Position numbers and translations under genes: made by a program. From Saccharopolyspora montiporae (GTDB lineage Bacteria > Actinomycetota > Actinomycetes > Mycobacteriales > Pseudonocardiaceae): a stretch of DNA of 64,000 bases. Shown in pieces: positions 41,054 to 49,555 of the stretch; position 1 is the stretch's first letter; each line of letters opens with the position of its first letter. The stretch spans positions 1 through 64,000 of the forward strand of contig NZ_JADEYC010000005.1 in assembly GCF_015209505.1 (NCBI RefSeq). Reading direction: 5' to 3'. The notes under the pieces are model-generated. The model searched no databases, was not told the origin of the DNA, and saw nothing but the letters and a program-made list of their open reading frames with translations.

Positions 41054-42058
41054 GTGAGGCCGGAGACCGCACGGTGGTTCGCCTGCCGAACCTGGCAGCA
41101 GCCGACGTGGTCGGTCGCCGAGCTGGTGTCCGCGAAGCGGGCGAGGTCGGTCAGCGTGGTGCTCCCGGCGTTGAACGAAGCGGCGACGGTGGGCGGGATC
41201 GTGACCGCCATCCGTCCGCTGACGACATCGGCGTGCGGGCGGCTCGTCGACGAGATCGTGGTGATGGACTCGGGATCCACTGATCGGACGTGCGCGGCGG
41301 CCGCGGAGGCGGGAGCGCGGGTGTTCCGGCGCGACGACGTGCTGCCGACCGTCGACGTGCGACCCGGCAAGGGCGAGGTCCTGTGGCGCTCGCTGGCGGC
41401 GACCACCGGTGACGTCGTCGTCTTCATCGACGCGGACCTGATCGGCTTCGAGGCGGACTTCGTGCCCGCCCTGCTCGGACCGCTGCTCACGGAGGCGGAC
41501 CCGATGCTGGTGAAGGGCTTCTACCGCCGGCCGCTGGGACCGGATACCGGTACGGCCGACGGGGACGGTGGGGGACGGGTGACCGAGATCCTCGTCCGTC
41601 CCTTGCTGGCGCAGTTGCGACCGGAACTCGGCGGTGTCATCCAACCGATCGGCGGCGAGTACGCCGCCCGCAGGGAGTTCCTCGCGTCGGCGTCGTTCGC
41701 GCCGGGCTACGGCGTGGACATCGGGCTGCTGCTGGACGCCCACGAGCGCTACGGATTGCCGGGCCTGGCGCAGGTCAATCTCGGGGCCCGGAGGCATCGC
41801 AACCGCGACCTGCCCGAGCTCGGCGTCATGTCCGGGCACGTGCTCTCGGCGGTGCTCGACCGCGCCGGTCCGGAACCGGGTACGGACGGCGCGGATTCGC
41901 TCACCCAGTTCGTGCAGGTCGGCGGCGAGTGGTTGCCCCGCGAACATCGGGTCCCGCGCGCCGACCGCCCGCCGATGCGCGCGCTGCGGAACCCATCCCC
42001 GGCCGGACGCGGCGGCGAACCCGGCTGGGCAGGGCAGCACGACCCCGCGACCAGCTGA
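41054..42058 (+). CDS. gpgS: Glucosyl-3-phosphoglycerate synthase
   Basis: A 334-residue GT-A glycosyltransferase that joins UDP-glucose and 3-phosphoglycerate, the first step toward glucosylglycerate or methylglucose lipopolysaccharide. SVVLPALNEAATVGGIV, the DSGSTDRT and VRPGKGEVLWRSLAATTGD blocks, the metal-binding DAD of VVFIDADLIGF, and GGEYAARREF with RRHRNRDLPELGVMS match GpgS throughout. GTG at 41054 has GGGGG upstream. Length is close to the mycobacterial enzyme. It stands alone; the downstream phosphatase and other pathway genes are not in the window. Confidence 0.92.
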   Translation: MRPETARWFACRTWQQPTWSVAELVSAKRARSVSVVLPALNEAATVGGIVTAIRPLTTSACGRLVDEIVVMDSGSTDRTCAAAAEAGARVFRRDDVLPTVDVRPGKGEVLWRSLAATTGDVVVFIDADLIGFEADFVPALLGPLLTEADPMLVKGFYRRPLGPDTGTADGDGGGRVTEILVRPLLAQLRPELGGVIQPIGGEYAARREFLASASFAPGYGVDIGLLLDAHERYGLPGLAQVNLGARRHRNRDLPELGVMSGHVLSAVLDRAGPEPGTDGADSLTQFVQVGGEWLPREHRVPRADRPPMRALRNPSPAGRGGEPGWAGQHDPATS

Positions 42059-42278
42059 CGGCCGGCGCGGTCCCGCCGATGTGTCCCCGGGCGGTCGCGG
42101 CACCACAGCGGGCCGCGGAGCGCGTCGGGGGCCGCTCGTCGATGGTCGGTCGCCGACCCGGGCCGGCGGGGCGCACCGCGCCAACGACGTGCGCAGCTGG
42201 TCCTGATCGGCTGGTTCGGCGCAGGCCGCGCCCCGGGGCGGCAGTACCCGCCCGGCTTCGCCACTCGCCCGGTACCCG

Positions 42279-43304
42279 TCAGCCGACCTGGCCCTCGGTG
42301 ATCCGCGGCTTCTGGGCGAGCGGGTTCAACAGCGCGACGAAGGAGGACCAGGCGTCCGGGGGTGCCGTCGTCCGGGACACCGCGCGGTAGGCCAGTGCCA
42401 ACGGGGTCGGTGCCTTGTCGTGCACGCGCACCGCATCGGTGTGCGGGTCCCAGTACCGCAGCCGGAACTCGCCCTCGGTCGCGGTGTGCACCGCTTCGTG
42501 CGTCATGGGTTCGGACCCGCCGCTGAGGTAGCGGTACTTCTCGTCGGCGTAAAAGCCCTCGTAGGTCCCGGAATCCCCGTCGACGATGCTGTCCTCGTCG
42601 GATCCGATGAGATGCCAGTCGGTACCCCGCGACCAGTCCTGGTCTAACTGGTTCTGCGGGGCGTGCAGGATCTCGATGAGGTCCGAGCCCGGCGACTGCT
42701 CCCGGAGCTGATCGTCCGCGCATTCCGGCGTGAAATCGCAGTGCAGACCGCCGTGCGGGGTGCCCAGCGTCACGACGTTTCCCACGCGTATGTTCCCCTG
42801 CGGGAATCCGGGCCAGCCCTTCGCGGAGCCCAGCAGCGCGACCCGAGCGATGATCCCGCCCATGGAGTGCGCGACGACATCGACGGGTTTCCCCTTCTTC
42901 GTGTGGTTCTGGTAGACGAAGTTCGCGAAGTTGGCGGCGATCCGGGTGATCCGAACGTCGGTGGCGACGTGATCGTCCCGCTCGACCGCCACATCGCAGT
43001 TCACGTCGTCGGTGTAGAACCCCACGGTTCGGAGCTGACCGTGCCAGCCGGTGGTGTTGAACACCTCCAGCGCGTTCTCCCAGTACTCGGCGCAGTCTAG
43101 GCCGCCGGACGGCTCGTACCCGTGCACGAAGTAGACAGTGTTGTTCGTGCGCGAATCGGGCGGTTGCGGATCGTCCTCGGTCACCCCGCTGCGCTCGTCG
43201 TTCGAGGTGGCCTGGGCCGATGCGGGCGCGCCGCCCAGCGCCAGCAGCACGGTCGTCGCGAAAACCACTGCTCTGGACCAGACCGTGGTTTTCTGACCGT
43301 CCAT
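42279..43304 (-). CDS. Secreted alpha/beta-hydrolase lipase/esterase
   Basis: A 341-residue exported hydrolase. A signal peptide (VVFATTVLLALGGAPASA) ends near residue 30. The fold starts NTVYFVHGYEPSGG, the nucleophile is Ser147 in AHSMGG, and TLGTPHGG follows. A catalytic His near TEGEFRLRYWDPHTDAV or MTHEAVH is likely. Four Cys in the mature part could form disulfides. It probably cleaves lipids or esters outside the cell. No partner gene is adjacent. Confidence 0.85.
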   Translation of the reverse strand: MDGQKTTVWSRAVVFATTVLLALGGAPASAQATSNDERSGVTEDDPQPPDSRTNNTVYFVHGYEPSGGLDCAEYWENALEVFNTTGWHGQLRTVGFYTDDVNCDVAVERDDHVATDVRITRIAANFANFVYQNHTKKGKPVDVVAHSMGGIIARVALLGSAKGWPGFPQGNIRVGNVVTLGTPHGGLHCDFTPECADDQLREQSPGSDLIEILHAPQNQLDQDWSRGTDWHLIGSDEDSIVDGDSGTYEGFYADEKYRYLSGGSEPMTHEAVHTATEGEFRLRYWDPHTDAVRVHDKAPTPLALAYRAVSRTTAPPDAWSSFVALLNPLAQKPRITEGQVG

Positions 43305-43707
43305 GCTGCCGTTCCCCCGTTTCCCCGCGCCCCTCTGGCGCCGCCGAAGGCGCTGCTCTCGGAAACGGTAATCCGGACACGCGCGGCCCGCGCGACATGA
43401 GGTCGGCGCCGCACACTCACCAGGGTGACGCGAGCGCCCGCAGCGGCGGAAACACCGAGACCGTTTCCGGCGCGGTGCGCTCGTCGCGGGCGGTGCTGCG
43501 GCGATCGTCCGGGCAACGGGACAGCGGGCGCTCCCGCAGTTCCAGGAGCGGTGTTCCGAGGTGTTCCCGGATGCGTTCTGGAGATGCCTCCTCCGGTTTG
43601 TTACCGTGCGGCCTGAAGCGGAGGTACCTACTCCAGATTTCTGCTCGGTGGAGCATCCACCTGCGGGGCAGGGCACATCGGTGCGGGAATCGGAAAGGAC
43701 GCGTTAC
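43305..43707. other. Divergent intergenic region, lipase / O-methyltransferase
   Basis: About 400 bp with no convincing gene; the overlapping frames have atypical composition. It must hold both promoters. A mildly AT-richer stretch (TTTGTTACC near 43597 and CCAGATTTCTG near 43633) precedes the methyltransferase. No clear operator was recognised. Confidence 0.5.
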
Positions 43708-44748
43708 ATGACCGACACTGCTGGCGCGACGTCCGAAGCGGACGGGATCCTGGGGCCCGAAGCGGCCTCGGCGCTGATCCACCTGAACTCCCAGTACTTC
43801 GTGCACGCCGCGGTGGAGCTGGGCCTGCCGGACCAGGTCGCCGAGTCGGGTAGCACGGTCGCCGAGATCGCCGAGCGGGCGGGGGCCGATCCCGCGGCGG
43901 TCCGCCGGTTGCTGCGGATGCTGTCGGCCATCGGCATCTTCCAGGCCGGGGCGAGTGACACCTTCGCGCACACACCGGGTTCCGCAGCGCTGCGTTCCAC
44001 GTCCGCGACGGACAGCATGATGAACGCATTCGTCCGCAACGAACAGGTGGCGCGGATGTGGGAGCAGCTGCCCGCCGCGCTGCGGTCCGGGGAGTCCGCC
44101 TTCGGCAAGGCCGCGGGCAAGCCGTTCTACGACTACATCAACCAGGACGACCCCGCGCTGGCCGAATCGTTCAACGCGGCGATGACGAACAACATCGGTT
44201 CGACCAACGGTGCCGTGGTCGAGGCGCTGGACTTGAGTTCGTCGACCGATCTGGTCGATGTCGGCGGGGGGCAGGGCACGCTGCTGCGCGACCTCTTGCA
44301 GGCCAATCCGCACCTGCACGGACGGCTTTTCGATATCGAGCACGCTCTGTCCGATGTGGACTTGGAGCTGCGATCCGGTGCGCTCGCCGACCGCTGCGAG
44401 ATCGTGGAAGGTGACGCCCGGATGGCGGTGCCGACGGGCGCGGATGTCTACGTGTTGCGCACGATCCTGCACAACTGGGACGACGAGAGCTGCGCGCAGA
44501 TGCTCCGCGCCATCGCGCGCGACGCGAAACCGGGTGCGCGAGTGCTCGTCGTCGAACTGGTGCTACCGGAGAACGGGCAGGTCTCCGTGCTGGAGGCGAT
44601 GTTCGACATGATGATGTTCGCGACGTTCGGTGCCGCCGAGCGCACCGAGGCCGAGTACGCGGCGCTGTTCGAGCGGGCCGGTCTCGAACACGTGGGCGTC
44701 TTCCCGACTTCCTCGCAGTTCAGCATCGTCGAGGCCGCGGTGCGCTGA
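43708..44748 (+). CDS. SAM-dependent O-methyltransferase (hydroxyneurosporene/COMT-like)
   Basis: A 346-residue class I O-methyltransferase. A helical dimerisation domain with winged-helix character covers about residues 15-105 (VAEIAERAGADPAAVRRLLR). The SAM site is LVDVGGGQGTLL near 184-192, and the likely catalytic His255 lies in TILHNWDDE. Such enzymes methylate hydroxyls of aromatic polyketides or carotenoid-type compounds. ATG 43708 is chosen with AAAGGA upstream; GTG 43681 is possible. No biosynthetic genes surround it, so the substrate is open. Confidence 0.86.
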   Translation: MTDTAGATSEADGILGPEAASALIHLNSQYFVHAAVELGLPDQVAESGSTVAEIAERAGADPAAVRRLLRMLSAIGIFQAGASDTFAHTPGSAALRSTSATDSMMNAFVRNEQVARMWEQLPAALRSGESAFGKAAGKPFYDYINQDDPALAESFNAAMTNNIGSTNGAVVEALDLSSSTDLVDVGGGQGTLLRDLLQANPHLHGRLFDIEHALSDVDLELRSGALADRCEIVEGDARMAVPTGADVYVLRTILHNWDDESCAQMLRAIARDAKPGARVLVVELVLPENGQVSVLEAMFDMMMFATFGAAERTEAEYAALFERAGLEHVGVFPTSSQFSIVEAAVR

Positions 44749-44781
44749 ACAGCGCACCCGCGGACAGCAGGGCCGTGCGGG

Positions 44782-45450
44782 TCAGGGGCGTTTCGTGCTC
44801 CAGGTCCGCATGGCCGCCTCGACGTCGGCATCCGCGAGCGCATCCGGTAGCGGGCTCGTTCGCGCGCCCGCGCGAAGGCCGTCGATGAGTACGGCCAGGT
44901 AGCGGCGCCAAGCCCCCGAGCGGACGTGGTCGGTGTAGTCCACCACCGAACCGATCATCAGGTTGAGCATCAACACGTCCACCGGTCGCACGTCCGGGCG
45001 CAGGTGCCCGTCGTCCTGCGCCCGGCGCAGCAACCGCAGCAGGACCGGGTCGAGCCGTTCCCGCGCGTTGGCGACGCTCTTGCCGCCGGCGGTGCTACCC
45101 AGCACGACATCGCGCAAACCGATGTCGTCGGTCAGCAGCTCGCTGGAACGTTCCATGAACGTGGTGAAACCCCGCCACGAGTCCGGTTCGGACAGTGCGG
45201 TCTCGGCCAGCGCGACGAGATCGTCGATCCGGTCGTGGAACAACGCATCCACCAGGGACGCCTTGTCCGAGAAGCGCCGATAGACCGTGCCGACCCCGAG
45301 ACCCGCGCGCTGCGCGACGTCGTCGAGGGTGGCGCCGAGCCCCCGCGCGGCGAACACCTCGCGCGCCGCGGTGAGGATCCGCCGGCGGTTGCGCTCGGCG
45401 TCCCGGCGCAGCGGCCGCCCGGCGCCGCGTTCCGCGTGACCACCGCTCAT
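44782..45450 (-). CDS. TetR-family regulator
   Basis: A 222-residue TetR regulator. The HTH lies near residues 20-65 (ILTAAREVFAARGLGATLDD, VGTVYRRFSDKASLVDALF). The C-terminal domain resembles TetR_C family members of unknown ligand. The ATG is at 45450. It is convergent with the methyltransferase gene across 33 bp and lies behind the cobN terminators, so it is probably expressed on its own. Confidence 0.88.
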   Translation of the reverse strand: MSGGHAERGAGRPLRRDAERNRRRILTAAREVFAARGLGATLDDVAQRAGLGVGTVYRRFSDKASLVDALFHDRIDDLVALAETALSEPDSWRGFTTFMERSSELLTDDIGLRDVVLGSTAGGKSVANARERLDPVLLRLLRRAQDDGHLRPDVRPVDVLMLNLMIGSVVDYTDHVRSGAWRRYLAVLIDGLRAGARTSPLPDALADADVEAAMRTWSTKRP

Positions 45451-45502
45451 GCGGGGAATGCTAGCAACACCGCCGCGGTGCCGAAGCCGCGCAGCGCGGG
45501 CC

Positions 45503-45553
45503 GGGAACGCCCGCCCAGCGGGGCCGCGGCGGTGCCGCTGGGCGGGCGTTCCC
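45503..45553. terminator. Strong hairpin between cobN and the TetR gene
   Basis: GGGAACGCCCGCCCAGCGG (45503-45521) pairs perfectly with 45535-45553 across a 13-base loop, a 19-bp stem. No U-tract follows, which is common in GC-rich actinomycetes. It lies 49 bp beyond the cobN stop and may terminate that leftward transcript. Confidence 0.7.
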
Positions 45554-45560
45554 GCGAGAC

Positions 45561-45594
45561 GCCGTGCGGAGCGGGTTCGACCGCCCCGCACGGC
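45561..45594 (-). terminator. cobN terminator hairpin
   Basis: GCCGTGCGG and CCGCACGGC, extended by an inner GCGG/CCGC stem with one mismatch, form a hairpin immediately after the cobN stop at 45602. Two hairpins in tandem suggest efficient termination. Confidence 0.7.
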
Positions 45595-45601
45595 GTTCGC
45601 G

Positions 45602-48600
45602 CTACTTGCCGCCGTCTTCCAGATCGCCCTCGGCCTGCAGGTAGACCTCCTGCAGCTTCTGCATCGTCTCCGGGTCCGGCTCCTGCCAGAGCTCGCGCCC
45701 GGCGGCCTCCAGCAGTCGCGCGGTGATCCCGTGCAGCGCCCACGGGTTCGACTCGGACAGGAACTCCTGGTTCTCCGGGTCGAGCACGTAGCTCTCCGCG
45801 ATCTTCTCGTACATCCAGTCGGCCACGACCCCGGTCGTGGCGTCGTAGCCGAACAAGTAGTCCACAGTGGCCGCGAGCTCGAAAGCGCCCTTGTAGCCGT
45901 GCCGGCGCATCGCGGACAGCCACCGCGGATTGACCACCCGTGCGCGGAAGACCCGGGAGGTCTCCTCATGCAGGGTCCGCGTGCGCACCGAGTCCGGTCG
46001 GGTGCTGTCCCCGATGTAGGCCTCCGGGGACTTCCCGGTCAGCGCCCGGACTGTGGCGACCATCCCGCCGTGGTACTGGAAGTAGTCGTCGGAGTCGGCG
46101 ATGTCGTGCTCGCGGGTGTCCGTGTTCTTCGCGGCCACCGCGATCCGCCGGAAGGAGTTCTCCATGTCCTCCCGGGCCGGGGCGCCGTCCATCTCGCGGC
46201 CGTAGGCGTAGCCGCCCCAGACCGTGTAGACCTCGGCGAGATCGGCATCGCCGCGCCAGTCCTGGCTGTCGATGAGCGGAAGGACGCCGGCGCCGTAGGT
46301 ACCCGGCTTCGAACCGAAGATGCGCATGGTGGCGCGCCGGTCATCGCCGTGCCGCTGGACGTCGTCGGTGGTGTGCGCGCGCACGAAGTTCTGGTCGTGC
46401 GGCTCGTCCAGCGCGGCGACCATGCGCACCGCGTCGTCGAGCATCTCGACGACGTGCGGGAACGCGTCCCGGAAGAACCCGCTGATGCGCACCGTCACGT
46501 CCACGCGTGGACGGCCCAGCTCCTCCAGCGAGATCGGCTCCAGACCGTTGACCCGCCGGGACTGCTCGTCCCAGGTGGGGCGCACGCCCAGCAGCGCGAG
46601 CACCTCGGCGATGTCGTCGCCCGCGGTGCGCATGGCCGAGGTGCCCCACACCGACAGGCCCACCGAAGCGGGCCACTCGCCGTTGTCGCCGCGGTAGCGC
46701 TCCAGCAGCGAGTCGGCCATCGCCCACCCGGTCTCCCAGGCCAGCCGGCTCGGCACGGCCTTCGGGTCGACCGCGTAGAAGTTCCGGCCGGTCGGCAGCA
46801 CGTTGATCAGCCCGCGCAGCGGGGACCCGCTCGGTCCGGCGGGAACGAAGCCGCCGTCGAGCGCGTGCAGCGTCGCGGTGATCTCGTCCGTGGTGGACTC
46901 CAGCCGCGGGACGACCTCCCGCGCGGCGAACTCCAGCACCTGCCGGACCGGTTCCGGGTCGGCCCCGGTGTCCAGCAGCTCGGCGCAGACCTCCCCGGCC
47001 GCCTCGGCGCTCCAGCCGCGCTGCTCCATGGCCTCGACCAGCGCGTGCGCCTTGGCTTCGGTGTCGTCGGTGTTCTCCCGCGTCGCCGAGCCGTCCTCGG
47101 CCAGGCCCAGCGCCTCGCGCAGCCCGGGGAGGGCGTCCTGGCGCCCGCCCCACATCTGGCGTGCGCGCAGCATCGCCAGCACCAGGTTCACCCGGGCCTC
47201 ACCGGTCGGCGGGTCGCCGAACACGTGCAGCCCGTCGCGGATCTGGGCGTCCTTGACCTCGCAGAGCCAACCGTCGACCTCCAGCAGGAAGTCGTCGAAC
47301 TCCGCGTCGTGCGGGCGCTCGTCCAGACCGAGGTCGTGGTCGAGCTGGGCGGCCTGGATGAGCGTCCAGATCTGGCTGCGGCTGGCCGGGAGCTTGGCCG
47401 GGTCCATCGCGGCGATGTTGGCGTGCTCGTCGAGCAGCTGCTCCAAGCGCGCGATGTCGCCGTAGCTCTCGGCACGGGCCATCGGCGGCACCAGGTGGTC
47501 GACGAGCGTGGCGTGCACCCGCCGCTTGGCCTGCGTGCCCTCGCCCGGGTCGTTGACCAGGAACGGGTAGATCAGCGGGAGGTCGCCCAGCGCCGCGTCC
47601 GGGGCGCACGAGGCCGACATCCCGGCTCCCTTGCCGGGCAGCCACTCCAGGTTCCCGTGCTTGCCCAGGTGCACCATCGCGTGCGCGCCGAAGTCCTCGG
47701 CCAGCCAGCGGTAGGCGGCCAGGTAGTGGTGGCTCGGCGGCAGGTCCGGATCGTGGTAGATCGCGATCGGGTTCTCGCCGAACCCGCGCGGCGGCTGCAC
47801 CATGAGCATGACGTTGCCGGCGCGCAGCCCGGCGAGCACGATCTCGCCCTCGGAGCTGTGCGTGTAGTCGACGAACTGCTCGCCGGGAGGCGGGCCCCAG
47901 TGCTGCTCGACGGACTCGCGCAGCTCCTGCGGCAGCGTCGCGAACCACTCGCGGTAGCGGCTGGCGGGCACGCGGACCGGGTTGCCGGACAGCTGCTCCT
48001 CGGTGAGCCACTCGGGATCCTGACCGCCGGCGGCGATCAGCGCGTGGATGAGCGCGTCGCCGTCCTGCTCGGCCACGCCCGGCAGCGCGTCCTCGCCCTG
48101 CTCGGGGCCGACGTCGTAGCCCTGCTCGCGCAGCCGCTGCAGCAGCCGCACCGCGCTGGCCGGGGTGTCCAGGCCGACCGCGTTGCCGACCCGGGAGTGC
48201 TTGGTGGGGTACGCGGACAGCATCAGCACCAGCCGCCGCTGCTCGACCGGGGTGTGCCCGAGGCGGGCGTGGCTCACCGCGATTCCGGCCACCCGGGCCG
48301 CGCGCTCGGCGTCCGGCACGTAGACCGGCAGGCCTTCGGAGTCGTTCTCCTTGAACGAGAACGGCACGGTGATCAGCCGGCCGTCGAACTCCGGGACCGC
48401 GATCTGCGTGGCGGCGTCCATCGGGGACAGGCCGTCGTCGTTGTCCAGCCACTGCTCGCGGCTGCTGGTCAGGCACAGGCCCTGCAGGATCGGCACGTCC
48501 AGCTCGGCGAGCTTGCCGATGTCCCAGGCCTCGTCGTCACCGCCGGCCGCAGCGCTCGCCGGGCGCGAACCGCCCGCGGCGAGCATGGTCACCACCAGCG

Positions 48601-49219
48601 CGTCGGCGCCTTCCAGCGCTTCCAGCAGGTCGGGGGAGGGGCTGCGCAGCGAGCCGGAGAACAGCGGATCGGGCACGCCGCCCGCGTCTTCGATGGCCGA
48701 GCACAGGGTGTCCACGAAGTGCGTGTTGCCCGCCATGTGGTGCGCGCGGTAGTAGAGCACCGCCACGACGGGACCCTCCTCGCGGCGACGTTCGCGCTGC
48801 AGCCGGCCCCATTCCGGTGCCGGTGCCGGTGCGGCGAAACCGTGGCCGGTCAGCAGCAGCGTGTCGCTGAGGAAGTTGTGCAGCTGCGCCAGGTTGTCCG
48901 GACCGCCGTGCGCCAGGTAGGCGTGCGCCTCGGCGCAGACGCCGCCGGGAACCGTGGAGTGCTGCATGAGTTCGGCATCGGGCTGCTGCTCGCCGCCCAG
49001 GACCACGACGGGCCGCGGTCCGGCCAGCAGCTGGTCGAGGCCTTCTTCCCAGGCCCGGCGCCCGCCGAGGATGCGCACGACCACGAGGTCGGTGCCCGCG
49101 AGCAGCTCGTCGAGTTCCTCGCCCGCGTTGACCCGGGCGGGGTTGGCGAGGCGGTAGTCGACGCCGCTGGAACGGGCGCTGAGCAGGTCGGTGTCCGAAG
49201 TGGAGAGCAGGAGGATCAT
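45602..49219 (-). CDS. cobN: Aerobic cobaltochelatase subunit CobN
   Basis: A 1205-residue large subunit that inserts cobalt into hydrogenobyrinic acid a,c-diamide with CobS and CobT-type ATPase partners. The H-subunit-like sequence includes VAVLYYRAHHMAGNTHFVD near the N-terminus, GKHGNLEWLPGKGAGMSASC and VWGTSAMRTAGDDIAEVLAL. The C-terminal FELAATVDYLFGYDATTGVV is also typical. Length is near the family norm. The ATG at 49219 is chosen because homologs begin MILLLSTSDTDL. A cobalamin riboswitch lies just upstream, so B12 should repress it. No cobS/cobT is in the window; those partners, or Mg-chelatase-like ones, must be elsewhere. Confidence 0.95.
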   Translation of the reverse strand: MILLLSTSDTDLLSARSSGVDYRLANPARVNAGEELDELLAGTDLVVVRILGGRRAWEEGLDQLLAGPRPVVVLGGEQQPDAELMQHSTVPGGVCAEAHAYLAHGGPDNLAQLHNFLSDTLLLTGHGFAAPAPAPEWGRLQRERRREEGPVVAVLYYRAHHMAGNTHFVDTLCSAIEDAGGVPDPLFSGSLRSPSPDLLEALEGADALVVTMLAAGGSRPASAAAGGDDEAWDIGKLAELDVPILQGLCLTSSREQWLDNDDGLSPMDAATQIAVPEFDGRLITVPFSFKENDSEGLPVYVPDAERAARVAGIAVSHARLGHTPVEQRRLVLMLSAYPTKHSRVGNAVGLDTPASAVRLLQRLREQGYDVGPEQGEDALPGVAEQDGDALIHALIAAGGQDPEWLTEEQLSGNPVRVPASRYREWFATLPQELRESVEQHWGPPPGEQFVDYTHSSEGEIVLAGLRAGNVMLMVQPPRGFGENPIAIYHDPDLPPSHHYLAAYRWLAEDFGAHAMVHLGKHGNLEWLPGKGAGMSASCAPDAALGDLPLIYPFLVNDPGEGTQAKRRVHATLVDHLVPPMARAESYGDIARLEQLLDEHANIAAMDPAKLPASRSQIWTLIQAAQLDHDLGLDERPHDAEFDDFLLEVDGWLCEVKDAQIRDGLHVFGDPPTGEARVNLVLAMLRARQMWGGRQDALPGLREALGLAEDGSATRENTDDTEAKAHALVEAMEQRGWSAEAAGEVCAELLDTGADPEPVRQVLEFAAREVVPRLESTTDEITATLHALDGGFVPAGPSGSPLRGLINVLPTGRNFYAVDPKAVPSRLAWETGWAMADSLLERYRGDNGEWPASVGLSVWGTSAMRTAGDDIAEVLALLGVRPTWDEQSRRVNGLEPISLEELGRPRVDVTVRISGFFRDAFPHVVEMLDDAVRMVAALDEPHDQNFVRAHTTDDVQRHGDDRRATMRIFGSKPGTYGAGVLPLIDSQDWRGDADLAEVYTVWGGYAYGREMDGAPAREDMENSFRRIAVAAKNTDTREHDIADSDDYFQYHGGMVATVRALTGKSPEAYIGDSTRPDSVRTRTLHEETSRVFRARVVNPRWLSAMRRHGYKGAFELAATVDYLFGYDATTGVVADWMYEKIAESYVLDPENQEFLSESNPWALHGITARLLEAAGRELWQEPDPETMQKLQEVYLQAEGDLEDGGK

Positions 49220-49334
49220 GCGGACCGCCTCCCCGCCCGGGTCGTCGAGCTCGGCAGGGACGGTCGATGGCGGGTCATGACGAGCGCCGCCGCGGCGGAT
49301 CGCATCAGAGGCAACCTCTCTCGGGGTCCTCGCC

Positions 49335-49520
49335 CCGGTGTGGTCCGTGGGAGCGGCAGGGCGAGTGTCTGGCTGCCGGGCGGTTCCGCGAGCTGCCGGT
49401 GACGCGGTGGTCACGGCCCGGCGCGGAGGGTGTACCCGGTGACAGTGGCGGGACCGCGCCGGACTCGAACCGGCTTCCTCCCCCTGCCTCCGTTCGTGGT
49501 GACCCTACCGACAGTTCGAG
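49335..49520 (-). ncRNA. Cobalamin (B12) riboswitch upstream of cobN
   Basis: Read leftward, the leader contains the conserved core: a GGGAGGAAGCCGGTTCGAG stretch, then TCCGGCGCGGTCCCGCCACTGT-type sequence at about 49442-49480, and the B12 box GCCAGACACTCGCCC at about 49359-49374. After the aptamer a short hairpin (CGGGGCGAGGACCCCG) may act in the expression platform. About 115 bp separate it from the cobN ATG, so translational or termination control are both possible. It lies in the divergent gap with cobG. Confidence 0.9.
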
Positions 49521-49555
49521 CTGAAACAAAAACCCGGCAACTACGATGCGCACGC

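Noticed and set aside
45449..49402. A 1317-codon open frame on the + strand
   Set aside because: It lies wholly antisense to cobN, whose product matches its family end to end; the antisense protein is rich in Arg, Val and His without any domain, as expected from GC-rich shadow frames.
49429..49437. Further copy of the GTRTACYC motif
   Set aside because: GGTGTACCC here belongs to the riboswitch and lacks the T-run; the core alone is too short to count.
49455..49485. tRNA-like T-arm sequence (GGTTCGAGTCC) on the - strand
   Set aside because: It sits inside the cobalamin riboswitch core next to CCCGCCACTGT; no acceptor stem or anticodon arm can be drawn around it.
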